Positions 56,180-64,000 of a DNA stretch of 64,000 nt are shown here, one piece after another. The stretch lies in assembly GCF_000960975.1 (NCBI RefSeq), contig NZ_CP010803.1, positions 4,743,818-4,807,817 on the forward strand. Reading direction: 5' to 3'. The notes below the pieces were generated by a model. It searched no databases, was not told the DNA's origin, and worked only from the letters and a program-made list of their open reading frames with translations. How positions within the stretch are numbered: position 1 is the first letter of the stretch; each line of letters starts with the position of its first letter. A program made the position numbers and the translations under genes. This stretch comes from Martelella endophytica (GTDB lineage: Bacteria > Pseudomonadota > Alphaproteobacteria > Rhizobiales > Rhizobiaceae).

Positions 56180-56483
56180 GACGCTGTCCGAAACGTCTAG
56201 CCGAGATAAGCGCCAGCGTTAAGGGAGAACTTTCGTGGCTACCGGCGTCGCGCACCGCCGCATTGGCCTTACTGCTGTTGCAGCGTCGGTTTGCTCACTC
56301 AAAAATTCAGATCGGCTTGGTCGTGGTCAATGATGCGAAAACATTGATCCGCCAGGCGCACGGATACGCTTGGCTTCGTTCTTGGGTCAAAGGAGCGGCT
56401 CGATAGCCGCGCAGAGCACAGCTGCTGCCTCTCCGCACCTCGCTCGGCATCACCATGGCGTCAAACAGGAGGATTGCCAGCGA
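56180..56483. other. Gene-free stretch next to broken tctA
   Basis: About 300 bases with no convincing gene, hairpin or promoter pair, apart from a small CGGCTCGATAGCCG stem at 56393-56406. It borders a series of gene fragments and is probably eroded sequence. Confidence 0.4.
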
Positions 56484-56999
56484 TCAGCCGATGGATTTCG
56501 CCAGCCGCTTCAGCCCCGGAAGCGCGGTCAGCACCAGAAGCAGAACCGAAATCGTGATCATGATGGCGCTGCCTGGGTGCTTGAGGAAAGTCATGGGATC
56601 GCCGCGTGACAGAAGCATCGCCCGGCGCAGATATTCCTCCATCGTCGGCCCGAGGATGAAGCCGATCAGAAGCGGTGCGGGCTCATAGCGGTAGAGCCGC
56701 AGCACATAGCCGAGCACGCCGAAGCCGAGCGTGGTCCAGACATCGAAGAGCGAATGATCGAGACTGTAGACGCCGATCGAGATCAGAACGACGATGGCGG
56801 GATAAAGGAAATAATGCGGGATTCGCAGCAGCCTGACCCAGATGCCGATCAGCGGAATGTTGAGCACCAGAAGGAAGAGATTGCCGAACAGGAAGGAGAC
56901 GATCAGGCTGCCGCGAAGCGCCGGGCCGAGGCAACGCAGCCATTCACCACGCTTCGGCAGGAAGCGCTGCCAGGAGACCTTTTCCGTGGCATAGGTCAA
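56484..56999 (-). pseudogene. Broken tctA (tripartite tricarboxylate transporter, large membrane subunit)
   Basis: A 171-residue open frame matches the C-terminal third of TctA: GNLFLLVLNIPLIGIWVRLLRIP, DHSLFDVWTTLGFGVLGY and FILGPTMEEYLRRAMLLS. TctA proteins are about 500 residues (compare 61233-62774). The first 35 residues, TYATEK joined to WLRCLGPALRGS, belong to the middle of the protein and are fused out of order to the C-terminal part, so there have been internal deletion or rearrangement. It cannot form a working transporter. No start context or partner tctB/tctC lies beside it. Confidence 0.8.
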
Positions 57000-57165
57000 C
57001 GAAAAGCTGATGCAGTACGAGTGAGCGGACAGAAGTCAGGCGAGTGGAAAGCCGTTCTGCAGCGTCGTTCCATGCTTCAGGCGACTCTTGCAGCAGAATC
57101 GAATGCGACGATTTATCGGGCCGAAACACCATCGGCCTGGATGATAAGGATATGCGGCTCGATGC

Positions 57166-57543
57166 CTAGTCCTGGCGTTCCAGCGCAGCTGTCCCGAAGC
57201 GCATTCGATACTCCGCCGGGTGGATGCCGACCAGTTTCTGGAACGTCTTTCTGAAGGCGGCCGGATCCGAATAGCCGATATCCCAGGCAATCCGGTCGAC
57301 GGGCAGCAAGGTGCGCTCCAGCAGTTCGCGCGCCTTGGCGATGCGGACCAGCTGCAGATATTCGTTCGGGCGGTGATGGGTCGCAGCCTTGAAGCGGCGC
57401 AGCAATGTGCGCTCGGTCATGCCGGCGACGTCATGCAGATCGGCCATGCTGATCGGCTCATGCGCATGGGCATGGATGAAATGTTGCGCCTTGCGGATGG
57501 CCTCATCGCCATGACCGAAGCGGGGGATAAACGGCGGGCTGCG
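57166..57543 (-). pseudogene. Truncated AraC/GlxA-type regulator (C-terminal half)
   Basis: About 126 codons read PFIPRFGHGDEAIRKAQHF, then MADLHDVAGMTERTLLRRFK and IAWDIGYSDPAAFRKTFQKLVG, which are the linker and double helix-turn-helix of a GlxA-like AraC regulator. The sensor domain is missing: the frame meets TGA at 57544-57546, which also ends the neighbouring AhpD-like fragment. An internal ATG at 57447 could give a bare DNA-binding domain, but no ribosome binding site is evident. Confidence 0.75.
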
Positions 57544-57744
57544 TCAGATGTCGCAGCCCGTCAGGGCCTGGGCGACATGCATCCGGATGCAGAAGGCGCA
57601 ACCGTTGATCTGACTTGCCCGAAGCTTGGCGAGCTGGATGAGAAGCGGCTCCAGCGTGCGGCCCTGAATAGCGACTTCATCTGCAAACACCGGCTCGAAG
57701 CCACCCTTGGAGCGCTTCATACGGTCGGTCATACGGGATGTCAT
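57544..57744 (-). pseudogene. Truncated AhpD-like carboxymuconolactone decarboxylase-family gene
   Basis: A 66-residue stretch contains LVKLRASQINGC-type sequence (here LAKLRASQINGCAFCIRMH), the CxxC peroxidase motif region of AhpD/CMD proteins of about 150 residues. It breaks off soon after the motif, where the AraC fragment begins in the same frame. An MTDRMKR start at 57732 is also possible. The product would lack the C-terminal helices. Confidence 0.7.
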
Positions 57745-57794
57745 GGTCGAGGCGGGGCTGAAGCTCATCCGCGACGCCATGGCCGCCGGCGAAC

Positions 57795-58079
57795 CGCATC
57801 AGCCTCGACGCCACGCACAATTTCGCCTTCGCCGTGAATCAGGAAAACTACGACCTCAAGCCACTGCTTCCCGGCATCAAGGTTCCCACGCTCATCACCG
57901 TTGGCCGGCATGACTGGATCACGCCGGTCTCGGCGTCTGAAAAAATCCACGCCCTGATCCCGAATTCGGAACTGGTGATCTTCGAAAAGTCCGGTCATGC
58001 GCCGCAGGTCGAGGAAGCCCCGAAGTTCCAGCAGACGGTTCGCGACTTCCTCCGCCGCGCCGTCGCAAAGTCAGCATAG
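57795..58079 (+). pseudogene. C-terminal fragment of an alpha/beta hydrolase (prolyl iminopeptidase-like)
   Basis: The open part encodes about 95 residues corresponding to the last quarter of an alpha/beta hydrolase: YDLKPLLPGIKVPTLITVG, GRHDWITPVS (acid residue) and FEKSGHAPQVEEAPKF (catalytic histidine). The nucleophile elbow and oxyanion hole are missing upstream, where the sequence runs into the AhpD-like fragment on the other strand. It is a remnant. Confidence 0.7.
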
Positions 58080-58123
58080 GCAAAGACAGGCAGGGCGAAC
58101 TCAGGACCCTCAACAATGGCATA

Positions 58124-58150
58124 CTGTCGCCCGTTGAGTGCGGGCGACAG
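58124..58150. terminator. Perfect 10-base-pair hairpin between hydrolase fragment and RraA-like gene
   Basis: CTGTCGCCCG and CGGGCGACAG pair fully over a 7-base loop. It lies 48 bases beyond the stop of the RraA-like gene on the minus strand and could end that operon; no T-run is present on either strand. Confidence 0.5.
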
Positions 58151-58197
58151 CAGAAAATCCAGACCGAGGGTGCCTGGCAAACTCGGGGGCTATTCAC

Positions 58198-58860
58198 TCA
58201 TGCGACAGGCCAGACCGCCTGCAATTTTTCGCCTGCCAGAATGCGGTCGCGCGACTTTGCCTCCTCGCGGCCGAGCTTGTCAGCCTGATCGGCAACAGCC
58301 TTGACCTGAGCCTTGGGGATAACGACGACGCCATCGACATCGCCGAAAATCACATCGCCAGGATTGACCGTCGCCTTGCCGATGGTCAGCGGCACCTGGC
58401 TTTCCTTCGGTTCCTTCTTTCCGGTCACGCCAATGGGGCTCGGCATGGTCCCGAACAGCGGGTAACCGAGTGCCCGGACCTGGGCGAGATCGCGCACCGT
58501 GCCATAGACCACGGTTGCGGCGAGACCACGCGTCTTGGCTCCGGAACTCATCAGTTCGCCCGAGCATGAGCCTGGCGCACAGGAAGCATCGCAGACCATC
58601 ACGCCACCCTTGGGTGCGCGGTCGATGGCATTGTGGTAGACATCCTGCGGCTCGCCCTTGCGGGTGGACGGCGCAAACAGAACCGTCACCGCCGGGCCGC
58701 AGACGACTTCGCCGGGCTTCAGGGCGCTCTGCAGCGAGATGCCTTCAAGGCAGCCCCAGAGGCCAAGCGCCTCCATGCTGTCGTGAATATCGCCGGAATA
58801 CCACTTCTTCAGCCTCTCGATTGCCTCCCAATCGGCGTCCGAATAATCAAAGTCGGTCAT
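58198..58860 (-). CDS. RraA-family protein, probable 2-keto acid aldolase/decarboxylase
   Basis: Protein of 220 residues of the RraA/HMG (4-hydroxy-4-methyl-2-oxoglutarate) aldolase family. Family motifs are the G-x-x-x-x-x-x-G region ending in VVYGTVRDLAQVRALGYPLFG, where Arg-Asp contact substrate and metal, and PGDVIFGDVDGVVVIPKAQ. Enzymes of this type split 4-hydroxy-2-keto acids or decarboxylate oxaloacetate; true RNase E inhibitors (RraA) are about 160 residues. Its start overlaps the GntR gene by 14 bases. With a tripartite tricarboxylate transporter and SDR divergent from it, a hydroxy acid catabolic role is likely. Confidence 0.85.
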   Translation of the reverse strand: MTDFDYSDADWEAIERLKKWYSGDIHDSMEALGLWGCLEGISLQSALKPGEVVCGPAVTVLFAPSTRKGEPQDVYHNAIDRAPKGGVMVCDASCAPGSCSGELMSSGAKTRGLAATVVYGTVRDLAQVRALGYPLFGTMPSPIGVTGKKEPKESQVPLTIGKATVNPGDVIFGDVDGVVVIPKAQVKAVADQADKLGREEAKSRDRILAGEKLQAVWPVA

Positions 58861-59638
58861 TTTTATCCTCCTTTTTGGCCTTTTTCTGGTTTGATTTCTC
58901 TATCGCCTGACGCAGATAATCGGCGGAATTGTCGATCTGCGCGCGCAGTCTCAGCTTGGAGCCATCCTTGTCGCGCCTCATGATCAGGTCATAGATATCG
59001 GCGTGTTCCTGATATGCATCCTGCAGCGATTTGGTCGGAACACGGCTTGTAATGTGGATCACATTGTTGATGAGGCCGGCGAGATTGTCGTAGATCAGCA
59101 TCAGCATCTGGTTGCCTGTGGCGTGAACCAGCGCCAGGTGAAACCGGGCATCGGCATCGACGAAACCGGCGAAATCCTCTTCATCCCGCGCCACCCGCAT
59201 CGCTTCAAGCGCTGCTTTCACGTCCTCGGTCAGCGGCACCTCACGCTCGGTCAGAAGCTCGACCACTTCCGTCTCAAGCATCCGGCGCACGACCATCAGC
59301 TGCAGGAGATAATCAGGATCGGTGGACAAACGTTGCTGAACCGTAACGGCCAGCGTGTCGAGATAGCCATCCACATCGTCCCGCACCACTTCGGTGCGCT
59401 CGCCATGGCGGCGTTGCACCAGCCCCTTGACCTCCAGCTCCTGCACCGCCTCACGAACAGCGCGGGTCGAAACGCCGAATTCCTTGGCGATCGCACTTTC
59501 GGAGCCCAACCGGTCGCCGACTTTCAGTTCGCCATTCAAGATTCGGCTTTCAAGGATGGAAGAGACGGCTGAGTGCAGCCGTCCACGCCGACGCAGCGAA
59601 AATTCCGTCCCTTCCGTCATCCCATCTTCATTCGCCAT
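58847..59638 (-). CDS. GntR-family regulator (FadR/FCD type)
   Basis: Repressor of 263 residues. The winged helix at about residues 10-80 includes GDRLGSESAIAKEFGVSTRAVREAVQELEVKGL in parts, and the C-terminal FCD domain (residues about 95-230) has the acidic and histidine residues that bind small carboxylates (DADARFHLALVHATGN). Start 59638 is chosen; a longer reading from ATG 59692 would place the initiator inside the inverted repeat at 59675-59696, which more likely is its operator. It overlaps the RraA-like gene and is divergent from tctCBA, so it should regulate both. Confidence 0.9.
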   Translation of the reverse strand: MANEDGMTEGTEFSLRRRGRLHSAVSSILESRILNGELKVGDRLGSESAIAKEFGVSTRAVREAVQELEVKGLVQRRHGERTEVVRDDVDGYLDTLAVTVQQRLSTDPDYLLQLMVVRRMLETEVVELLTEREVPLTEDVKAALEAMRVARDEEDFAGFVDADARFHLALVHATGNQMLMLIYDNLAGLINNVIHITSRVPTKSLQDAYQEHADIYDLIMRRDKDGSKLRLRAQIDNSADYLRQAIEKSNQKKAKKEDKNDRL

Positions 59639-59666
59639 GGCGGCTACCTCGGTGTTTCGATCTGTG

Positions 59667-59695
59667 TTGACAGTACTTATGTCATGAGTCATAAG
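59667..59695 (+). promoter_or_regulatory. Probable tctCBA promoter
   Basis: TTGACA (59667-59672) and CATAAG (59690-59695) are 17 bases apart. The -10 element and much of the spacer lie inside the inverted repeat 59675-59696, the classic layout for repression. Confidence 0.6.
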
Positions 59696-59696
59696 T
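59675..59696. promoter_or_regulatory. Inverted repeat ACTTATG-N8-CATAAGT, probable GntR operator
   Basis: Seven-base arms are perfectly complementary around an 8-base spacer (TCATGAGT). It lies between the divergent gntR-rraA and tctCBA genes, within the predicted tct promoter. Confidence 0.65.
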
Positions 59697-59765
59697 CAAG
59701 TGTTAAGTCCAGCTGGGTTCGCGTGGAGGCGTCGTCCGGCAAGGCATCAAACGGGAGGTTAAGTG

Positions 59766-60743
59766 ATGAAATCCATTATCAGCAACGTAATTCAGGCATC
59801 GGTCGCGGCTGCGGCTCTTCTCGGGCTCGCGGGTGCCGCCCATGCGGAATGGCCCGAGCGCGCCGTGACCATTGTCGTTCCCTGGTCGGCAGGCGGCGGC
59901 ACCGACGCCACGGCACGTGCTGTAGCGGCAGACCTGCAGAAGAAATTCGGCGAACCCTTCAACGTCGTGAACCGCACCGGCGGCGGCGGCCTCGTCGGCC
60001 ACTCGGCAATCGCCAATGCGACGCCTGACGGTTACACGATCGGCGTGATCACCATCGAGAGCACGATGTACAAGACGCAGGGCCTGCCAGGCGTTGCGCC
60101 GGAAGATTTCGATTATATCGGTCGCTACAATGCCGATGCGATCGGCGTCAACGTCAAGGCCGGCTCGGGCTATGACACGGTTCAGGCCCTGATCGACGAC
60201 GTGAAGGCCAATCCCGGCACGGTCACGGCATCCGGAGCCAATCGCGGCGGCCTGTCGCATCTCGCCTGGGCCGGTTTGCTCAATACACTTGGCATCGACC
60301 CCAACGCCAGCCCCTGGGTTGCCTCCGATGGTTCGGCGCCTGCCCTGCAACAGCTGGCCGCTGGTGCGATCGACGTCGTTTCCACTTCGCCGGCAGAAGC
60401 GCGTTCCCTGGTCGATGCCGGAGAAGCCAAGACGCTGGCGTTGATCTCGAGTGAGTCCAACCCGCTGTTTCCCGATATTCCGACGACGGATTCGGTCTTC
60501 GACATCAAGTTTTCACCCCTGCCCTTCCGTGGCCTTGCCGGCCCCGATGGCTTGCCGCCGGAGGTGATCGACAAGCTTTCGGCAGCGCTCGAGGAAATCT
60601 GCGCCGATCCTGAATTCCAGAAATTCATGTCATCCCAGGGGTTCTCCGTTGCCTATCAGGACGCGCCGACCTTCAAGCAGACGGTTATGACCGACTACAA
60701 TGACCTTGCGGCAACCATGAAAGTCCTGGGTCTGGCAAAGTAA
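59766..60743 (+). CDS. tctC: Tripartite tricarboxylate transporter binding protein TctC (Bug family)
   Basis: Periplasmic binding protein of the Bug/TctC family, 325 residues. The signal peptide covers residues 1-27 (AHA-E), followed by the diagnostic PERAVTIVVPWSAGGGTD and later FNVVNRTGGGGLVG. TctC captures a carboxylate and hands it to the TctAB membrane complex. ATG 59766 has GGGAGG seven bases upstream (a GTG at 59763 is the alternative). It is the first gene of the tctCBA-SDR group and is probably repressed by the divergent GntR protein. The ligand is unknown: Bug proteins take di- and tricarboxylates, aromatic acids and others. Confidence 0.93.
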   Translation: MKSIISNVIQASVAAAALLGLAGAAHAEWPERAVTIVVPWSAGGGTDATARAVAADLQKKFGEPFNVVNRTGGGGLVGHSAIANATPDGYTIGVITIESTMYKTQGLPGVAPEDFDYIGRYNADAIGVNVKAGSGYDTVQALIDDVKANPGTVTASGANRGGLSHLAWAGLLNTLGIDPNASPWVASDGSAPALQQLAAGAIDVVSTSPAEARSLVDAGEAKTLALISSESNPLFPDIPTTDSVFDIKFSPLPFRGLAGPDGLPPEVIDKLSAALEEICADPEFQKFMSSQGFSVAYQDAPTFKQTVMTDYNDLAATMKVLGLAK

Positions 60744-60762
60744 GCCAGCGGGAGTAAGTCTC

Positions 60763-61236
60763 ATGAAAATCAGCGACCGGATCACCGGGCCCGCTCTGTC
60801 GCTCTTCGGGGCGGTCGTGATCGTGGGGGCCATACGGCTCCCCACGGTCCCGGGCGTACGCTTCGGAGCGGACCTCATGCCGACCCTGATCGGGATCGGC
60901 TTCATCTGTCTTGGCGCTGGCATCGCGCTGGGTGGTTTTCTGGTTCAGAGGGGCAGATCGCTGCTCGACTTTTCTGAATGGAAAGTGCCGCTGCGGAATT
61001 ATGCCGCTGCAATCTGGACGCTTGGCGGTCTGGTCGTCGGGGTTTTCCTGTTCCAGTCCGTCGGCTTCCCGTTGATCGGCATCATCTATATGGCCGGGCT
61101 GATGCTTCTGATGCGCGCCAGCGTAGCGACAACGGTCATTGTTTCACCGGTCGTGGTGCTGATCCTCTATTTCGGCTTCTCTAAGGGGCTGATGGTTCCG
61201 CTTCCTGCCGGCATTCTGGGAGGGATCCTTCCATGA
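60763..61236 (+). CDS. tctB: Tripartite tricarboxylate transporter small membrane subunit TctB
   Basis: Small inner-membrane protein of 157 residues with four hydrophobic segments, the TctB (DUF1468) family. Typical features are the charged N-terminus with ISDRITGPALSLFGAVVI and the final FSKGLMVPLPAGIL. It is poorly conserved by nature but its size and position between tctC and tctA are decisive. The ATG follows GCGGGAG. Its end overlaps the tctA start by four bases. Confidence 0.92.
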   Translation: MKISDRITGPALSLFGAVVIVGAIRLPTVPGVRFGADLMPTLIGIGFICLGAGIALGGFLVQRGRSLLDFSEWKVPLRNYAAAIWTLGGLVVGVFLFQSVGFPLIGIIYMAGLMLLMRASVATTVIVSPVVVLILYFGFSKGLMVPLPAGILGGILP

Positions 61237-62774
61237 GCCTCGACGTCATCGGCCAGGCGCTTGAGATCGCGCTGCAGCCCAATGTTCTGATCGCCCTTGT
61301 TCTAGGCGCCGTTTATGGACTCTTCATCGGCGCCCTGCCCGGCCTGACGGCCACCATGTCGACAGCGCTTCTGGTACCCGTCACCTTCTACATGGCCCCG
61401 GTTCCCGCCATTGCGCTGATCGTCTCGTCGACGGCCATGGCCATTACGGCCGGCGATATTCCCGGCGCTTTGATGCGCGTTCCCGGAACGCCCGCCTCCG
61501 CCGCCTATACCGATGAAGCCTTCCGCATGACGCTGAAAGGCAAGGCGGGACAGGTCCTGTCACTCGGCTTCTTCTTCTCCGCGCTTGGTGGCCTGGCCGG
61601 AGCACTCGTGCTGCTCGTCACCGGACCGCTGCTCGCGAAGATCTCGCTCAACTTTTCCAGTTTTGAATTCTTCTGGCTTGCCGTTCTCGGTCTCCTGACC
61701 TGTGCGCTGGTCTCCGGCAATGATGCCGCGCGCGGCCTCACCTCGCTCCTGTTTGGCCTGCTGATCTCGACCGTCGGCCTCGACATCACGACCGGGGCAC
61801 CGCGCTTCACCTTCGGCAGCATGGATCTGATGGGCGGGGTTTCATACATCCCCGTGATGATCGGCATGTTTGCCTTTTCTGAGATCCTGCGCGGGTTCAC
61901 CACCAACCAGCACGGCGATGGCGGCGAGATGCCGGCACTCGGCAAGATCGTTCCTTTCAAGGGTGTTCTTGGACTGCTGAAGAAATATCCCTTCTCCTTC
62001 ATCCGTGGCGCCTCGCTCGGCACCGTTGTCGGCGCACTGCCCGGCATTGGCGGAGACCTCGCCGCCTGGATTGCCTATGGCATGAGCAAGCGGCTATCGA
62101 AGACGCCGGAGAAATTCGGCACCGGCCATCCCGAAGGCCTGATCGAAGCAACGTCGTCGAACAATGCTGGCCTGTCGAGCGCCTGGATCCCCGCCCTTGT
62201 CTTCGGCATCCCGGGTGACGCCGTCACTGCAATCGCGGTCGGCGTTCTCTTCATGAAAGGCGTCAATCCGGGGCCGCGGCTGTTTGTCGAGAACCCCTCG
62301 ATGCCGACGGCTATCATTCTGACCTTCTTCATCTCCAACCTGCTGCTGTTCCCGCTCGGTTTTGTGGCCATCAAGCTGGCCCGCCATGTTCTGGCGGTTC
62401 CCCGCAATGTCATCGTGCCGATCATCCTGATCTGCTGTTTCCTTGGCTCCTACGCCGTCAACAACTCGCTCTTCGGCGTCTGGATCATGCTGGCGGCCGG
62501 TGTCGTCGGCTACATCATGGAGCGCAACGGATTCCCGATCGCTCCGGTCATCCTCGGCCTTGTGCTGGGGCCCGTGCTGGAACGCAACTTCATCATGTCG
62601 ATGCAGATCGCCAACGGCAATCTGCTCGCCTTCTTCTATCGCCCGATCGCCTGTGCGCTCGGCATCGCCATCGTCGCGATCCTTGTCGCCACCGCCGTGC
62701 GGTCGATCCTTGTCTATCGCCGTGCGGGAGAACCCGTGCCCGACAAGAAGGAACTGGCTGACGAAGCACATTGA
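61233..62774 (+). CDS. tctA: Tripartite tricarboxylate transporter large membrane subunit TctA
   Basis: Inner-membrane carrier subunit of 513 residues, the usual TctA length, with 10-12 membrane segments. The two TctA motifs GALPGLTATMSTALLVP and VVGALPGIGGDLAAWIAYG are present, as are GDIPGALMRVPGTPASA and the C-terminal GLVLGPVLERNF. It differs clearly from the tctA fragment at 56484-56999, so the latter is not a copy of this gene. The ATG overlaps tctB (ATGA). A 150-base gap with only a short CCGGA/TCCGG stem separates it from the SDR gene. Confidence 0.95.
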   Translation: MSLDVIGQALEIALQPNVLIALVLGAVYGLFIGALPGLTATMSTALLVPVTFYMAPVPAIALIVSSTAMAITAGDIPGALMRVPGTPASAAYTDEAFRMTLKGKAGQVLSLGFFFSALGGLAGALVLLVTGPLLAKISLNFSSFEFFWLAVLGLLTCALVSGNDAARGLTSLLFGLLISTVGLDITTGAPRFTFGSMDLMGGVSYIPVMIGMFAFSEILRGFTTNQHGDGGEMPALGKIVPFKGVLGLLKKYPFSFIRGASLGTVVGALPGIGGDLAAWIAYGMSKRLSKTPEKFGTGHPEGLIEATSSNNAGLSSAWIPALVFGIPGDAVTAIAVGVLFMKGVNPGPRLFVENPSMPTAIILTFFISNLLLFPLGFVAIKLARHVLAVPRNVIVPIILICCFLGSYAVNNSLFGVWIMLAAGVVGYIMERNGFPIAPVILGLVLGPVLERNFIMSMQIANGNLLAFFYRPIACALGIAIVAILVATAVRSILVYRRAGEPVPDKKELADEAH

Positions 62775-62924
62775 ACCGGATTGTTCCGGCGGCATCTGAC
62801 GTAACCTTTTCCAACGGGCCAAGGTCGGAAAGCGCCGCACCGCCGGACAGCCATCCCATAAGCAAACGCATTAACTTCGCGCCGGATGACGCTTTTTGCC
62901 CGGCACCAGATGAAAGGAAAAACC

Positions 62925-63743
62925 ATGGACAAGATGTTTTCCGTTGAAGGACGTATCGCCGTTGTAACGGGCGGCCTTGGCCAGCTCGGTACCGAGTTCT
63001 CGAAATCGCTGGCTTCCGCCGGCGCCAAGGTCGCGATCTATTCGCGCCGCCCCTTCTCAACCAAGCAGATTGCCGAAAAGTTTCCCGGCCTCGAAGATAA
63101 TATCCGCGTCTATGAGGCCTCCGTCACCGACAAGGTCGAACTTGCCGCGGCCACCGATCAGGTGATCGCCGACTGGGGTGTGCCGCATATTCTCGTCAAC
63201 AATGCCGGCATCGATTCCAAGCCGGACGGCTCCGCCGATCAGAATGCACCCTTTGAGGTCTATCCGCAGAAATACTGGGACGAGATCATCGAGACCAATC
63301 TGACCGGCGTTATGCTGACCAGCCAGATTGTCGGCACCAAGATGGCTGAGGAAATGCGCGGCTCGATCATCAATGTCGGCTCCATGTATGGCATGGTTTC
63401 GCCCAATCAGGCGCTTTATGCCTACCGGCTGGAACGCGATGGCGTCCCCTTCATCAAGGCCGTTTCCTATGCCGCGTCGAAATCGGGCCTGCTCAATCTC
63501 ACCCGCTATCTCGCCACCTATTGGGCGCCGAAAAAGGTCCGCTGCAACATCGTCTCCTTCGGTGGCGTCAAGACCGGCTCCTACGACAAGGAGTTCATCG
63601 ATGCCTTTCTTCAGCGGGTTCCGCTTGGCCGTCAGGCCGAGGTCGATGAATATAACGGCGTGATCCGCTTCCTCGCATCCGATGCCTCGTCATACATGAC
63701 CGGCTCGAACGTCGTGGTCGATGGCGGCTTCACCGCCTGGTAA
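62925..63743 (+). CDS. Short-chain dehydrogenase/reductase
   Basis: SDR of 272 residues. Cofactor motif TGGLGQLG, NNAG, catalytic Ser in NVGSMYGM and YAASKSG are visible; the TGGLGQLG spelling and the 20-residue-longer loop before YAASK (LYAYRLERDGVPFIK) are unusual. It may oxidise the hydroxy acid taken up by TctCBA, giving a keto acid for the RraA-like aldolase; this is inference from position. ATG 62925 has AAAGGAAAA upstream. A GC hairpin follows the stop. Confidence 0.88.
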   Translation: MDKMFSVEGRIAVVTGGLGQLGTEFSKSLASAGAKVAIYSRRPFSTKQIAEKFPGLEDNIRVYEASVTDKVELAAATDQVIADWGVPHILVNNAGIDSKPDGSADQNAPFEVYPQKYWDEIIETNLTGVMLTSQIVGTKMAEEMRGSIINVGSMYGMVSPNQALYAYRLERDGVPFIKAVSYAASKSGLLNLTRYLATYWAPKKVRCNIVSFGGVKTGSYDKEFIDAFLQRVPLGRQAEVDEYNGVIRFLASDASSYMTGSNVVVDGGFTAW

Positions 63744-63754
63744 TAACCACAGGC

Positions 63755-63776
63755 GCCGCCGGCTGATGTCGGCGGC
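63755..63776 (+). terminator. GC hairpin after the SDR gene
   Basis: GCCGCCGGC and GTCGGCGGC pair at nine positions (one G-U) over a TGAT loop, 11 bases after the SDR stop. No T-run follows. The bases between here and the insertion sequence (to 63894) show no gene. Confidence 0.45.
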
Positions 63777-63894
63777 CGCCCGGGTGCCGATCGTCCTTCG
63801 GGAGCCAGGGGGCCGCCGCTCCGATGACATTCCAGGAGATGGCCAGGACCTGGTTCGAGATGAAGAAGCCTGGTTTGCGCAACGCCAAGCACGT

Positions 63895-64000
63895 TGCTCT
63901 GCCCCCTGAAAACTGGATCGTTTGATGTTGGAGTATTCCGCGGTATTTTCCTGGCTGGGAGAAGGAGTGGAAGCGATGAAGGCATCGAAGTTTTCAGACG
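63895..64000 (+). mobile_element. Left end of an IS3-family (IS407-group-like) insertion sequence, cut by window edge
   Basis: TGCTCTGCCCCCTGAAAACTGG at about 63895 resembles the terminal inverted repeat of IS407-group elements (TG then CTGCCCC), followed by a ribosome binding site (GAAGGAG) and the orfA start at 63976. The exact outer boundary needs the other end of the element, which lies outside the window. Confidence 0.7.
63976..64000 (+). CDS. IS3-family transposase OrfA, first eight codons
   Basis: The reading MKASKFSD is the usual beginning of OrfA proteins of the IS407 group (helix-turn-helix, normally about 88 residues, DNA-binding part of the OrfAB transposase made by frameshifting). 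GAAGGAG lies upstream. Only eight residues are in the window, so the call depends on the short match and the inverted-repeat-like sequence before it. Confidence 0.65.

Noticed and set aside
59639..59692. Upstream ATG start for the GntR regulator
   Set aside because: The codon lies within the 22-base inverted repeat that overlaps the divergent promoter, so it is more likely operator than coding.

Overview
The window looks like part of a chromosome or large replicon of an alphaproteobacterium of the rhizobial order (Hyphomicrobiales/Rhizobiaceae-like). The evidence is high GC, many ABC importers in tightly overlapping ATGA-type operons, a SitABCD importer next to a Fur/Mur-type regulator lacking the usual CxxC, a carnitine dehydrogenase-thioesterase fusion as known from Sinorhizobium, and an N-carbamoyl-D-amino acid hydrolase whose motifs follow the Agrobacterium enzyme. 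The genus assignment is inference. I saw no tRNA, rRNA, CRISPR array or phage genes.

Layout. 1-4717 (+): end of a sugar ABC operon (two permeases, a GH127 beta-L-arabinofuranosidase, an ATPase). 5062-9219 (+): sitABCD metal importer and a Fur-family regulator. 9385-18687 (-): an eight-gene run starting with BKACE and L-carnitine dehydrogenase/thioesterase, then a peptide-type ABC importer with fused ATPase, an SDR and a quinone-oxidoreductase-like MDR; a GlxA-type AraC regulator (19103-20038) is divergent. 20047-26508: an HSL-type esterase, an AraC regulator, and a divergent siderophore set (TonB receptor, binding protein, esterase). 26678-31865: dienelactone hydrolase-like protein, an AcoR-like regulator without AAA+ domain, aldehyde dehydrogenase plus DUF779, and an orphan MBL-like protein.

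31963-38781 (+): a LacI regulator with a sugar ABC importer, an FAD oxidoreductase and an ATPase; two matching LacI-type operators are visible. 38973-47382 (+): a PotABCD-like importer followed by a D-carbamoylase-like hydrolase, XRE-cupin regulator, adenine-deaminase-family amidohydrolase and a D-threonine aldolase/D-serine dehydratase-like PLP enzyme. This looks like a complete uptake-and-degradation pathway for an unidentified nitrogen compound and is the best candidate here for an undescribed system. 47416-56158: four envelope proteins of unknown function (MORN-like repeats, a 717-residue secreted protein, DUF2207, DUF2339).

56484-58079 is a patch of broken genes (TctA, AraC, AhpD/CMD, alpha/beta hydrolase). 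58198-63743: RraA-like aldolase and GntR regulator divergent from tctCBA and an SDR, with a clear operator-promoter overlap. The right edge enters an IS3-family (IS407-like) element at about 63895. The overall theme is an accessory catabolic region in which each transporter is paired with its enzymes and a local regulator.
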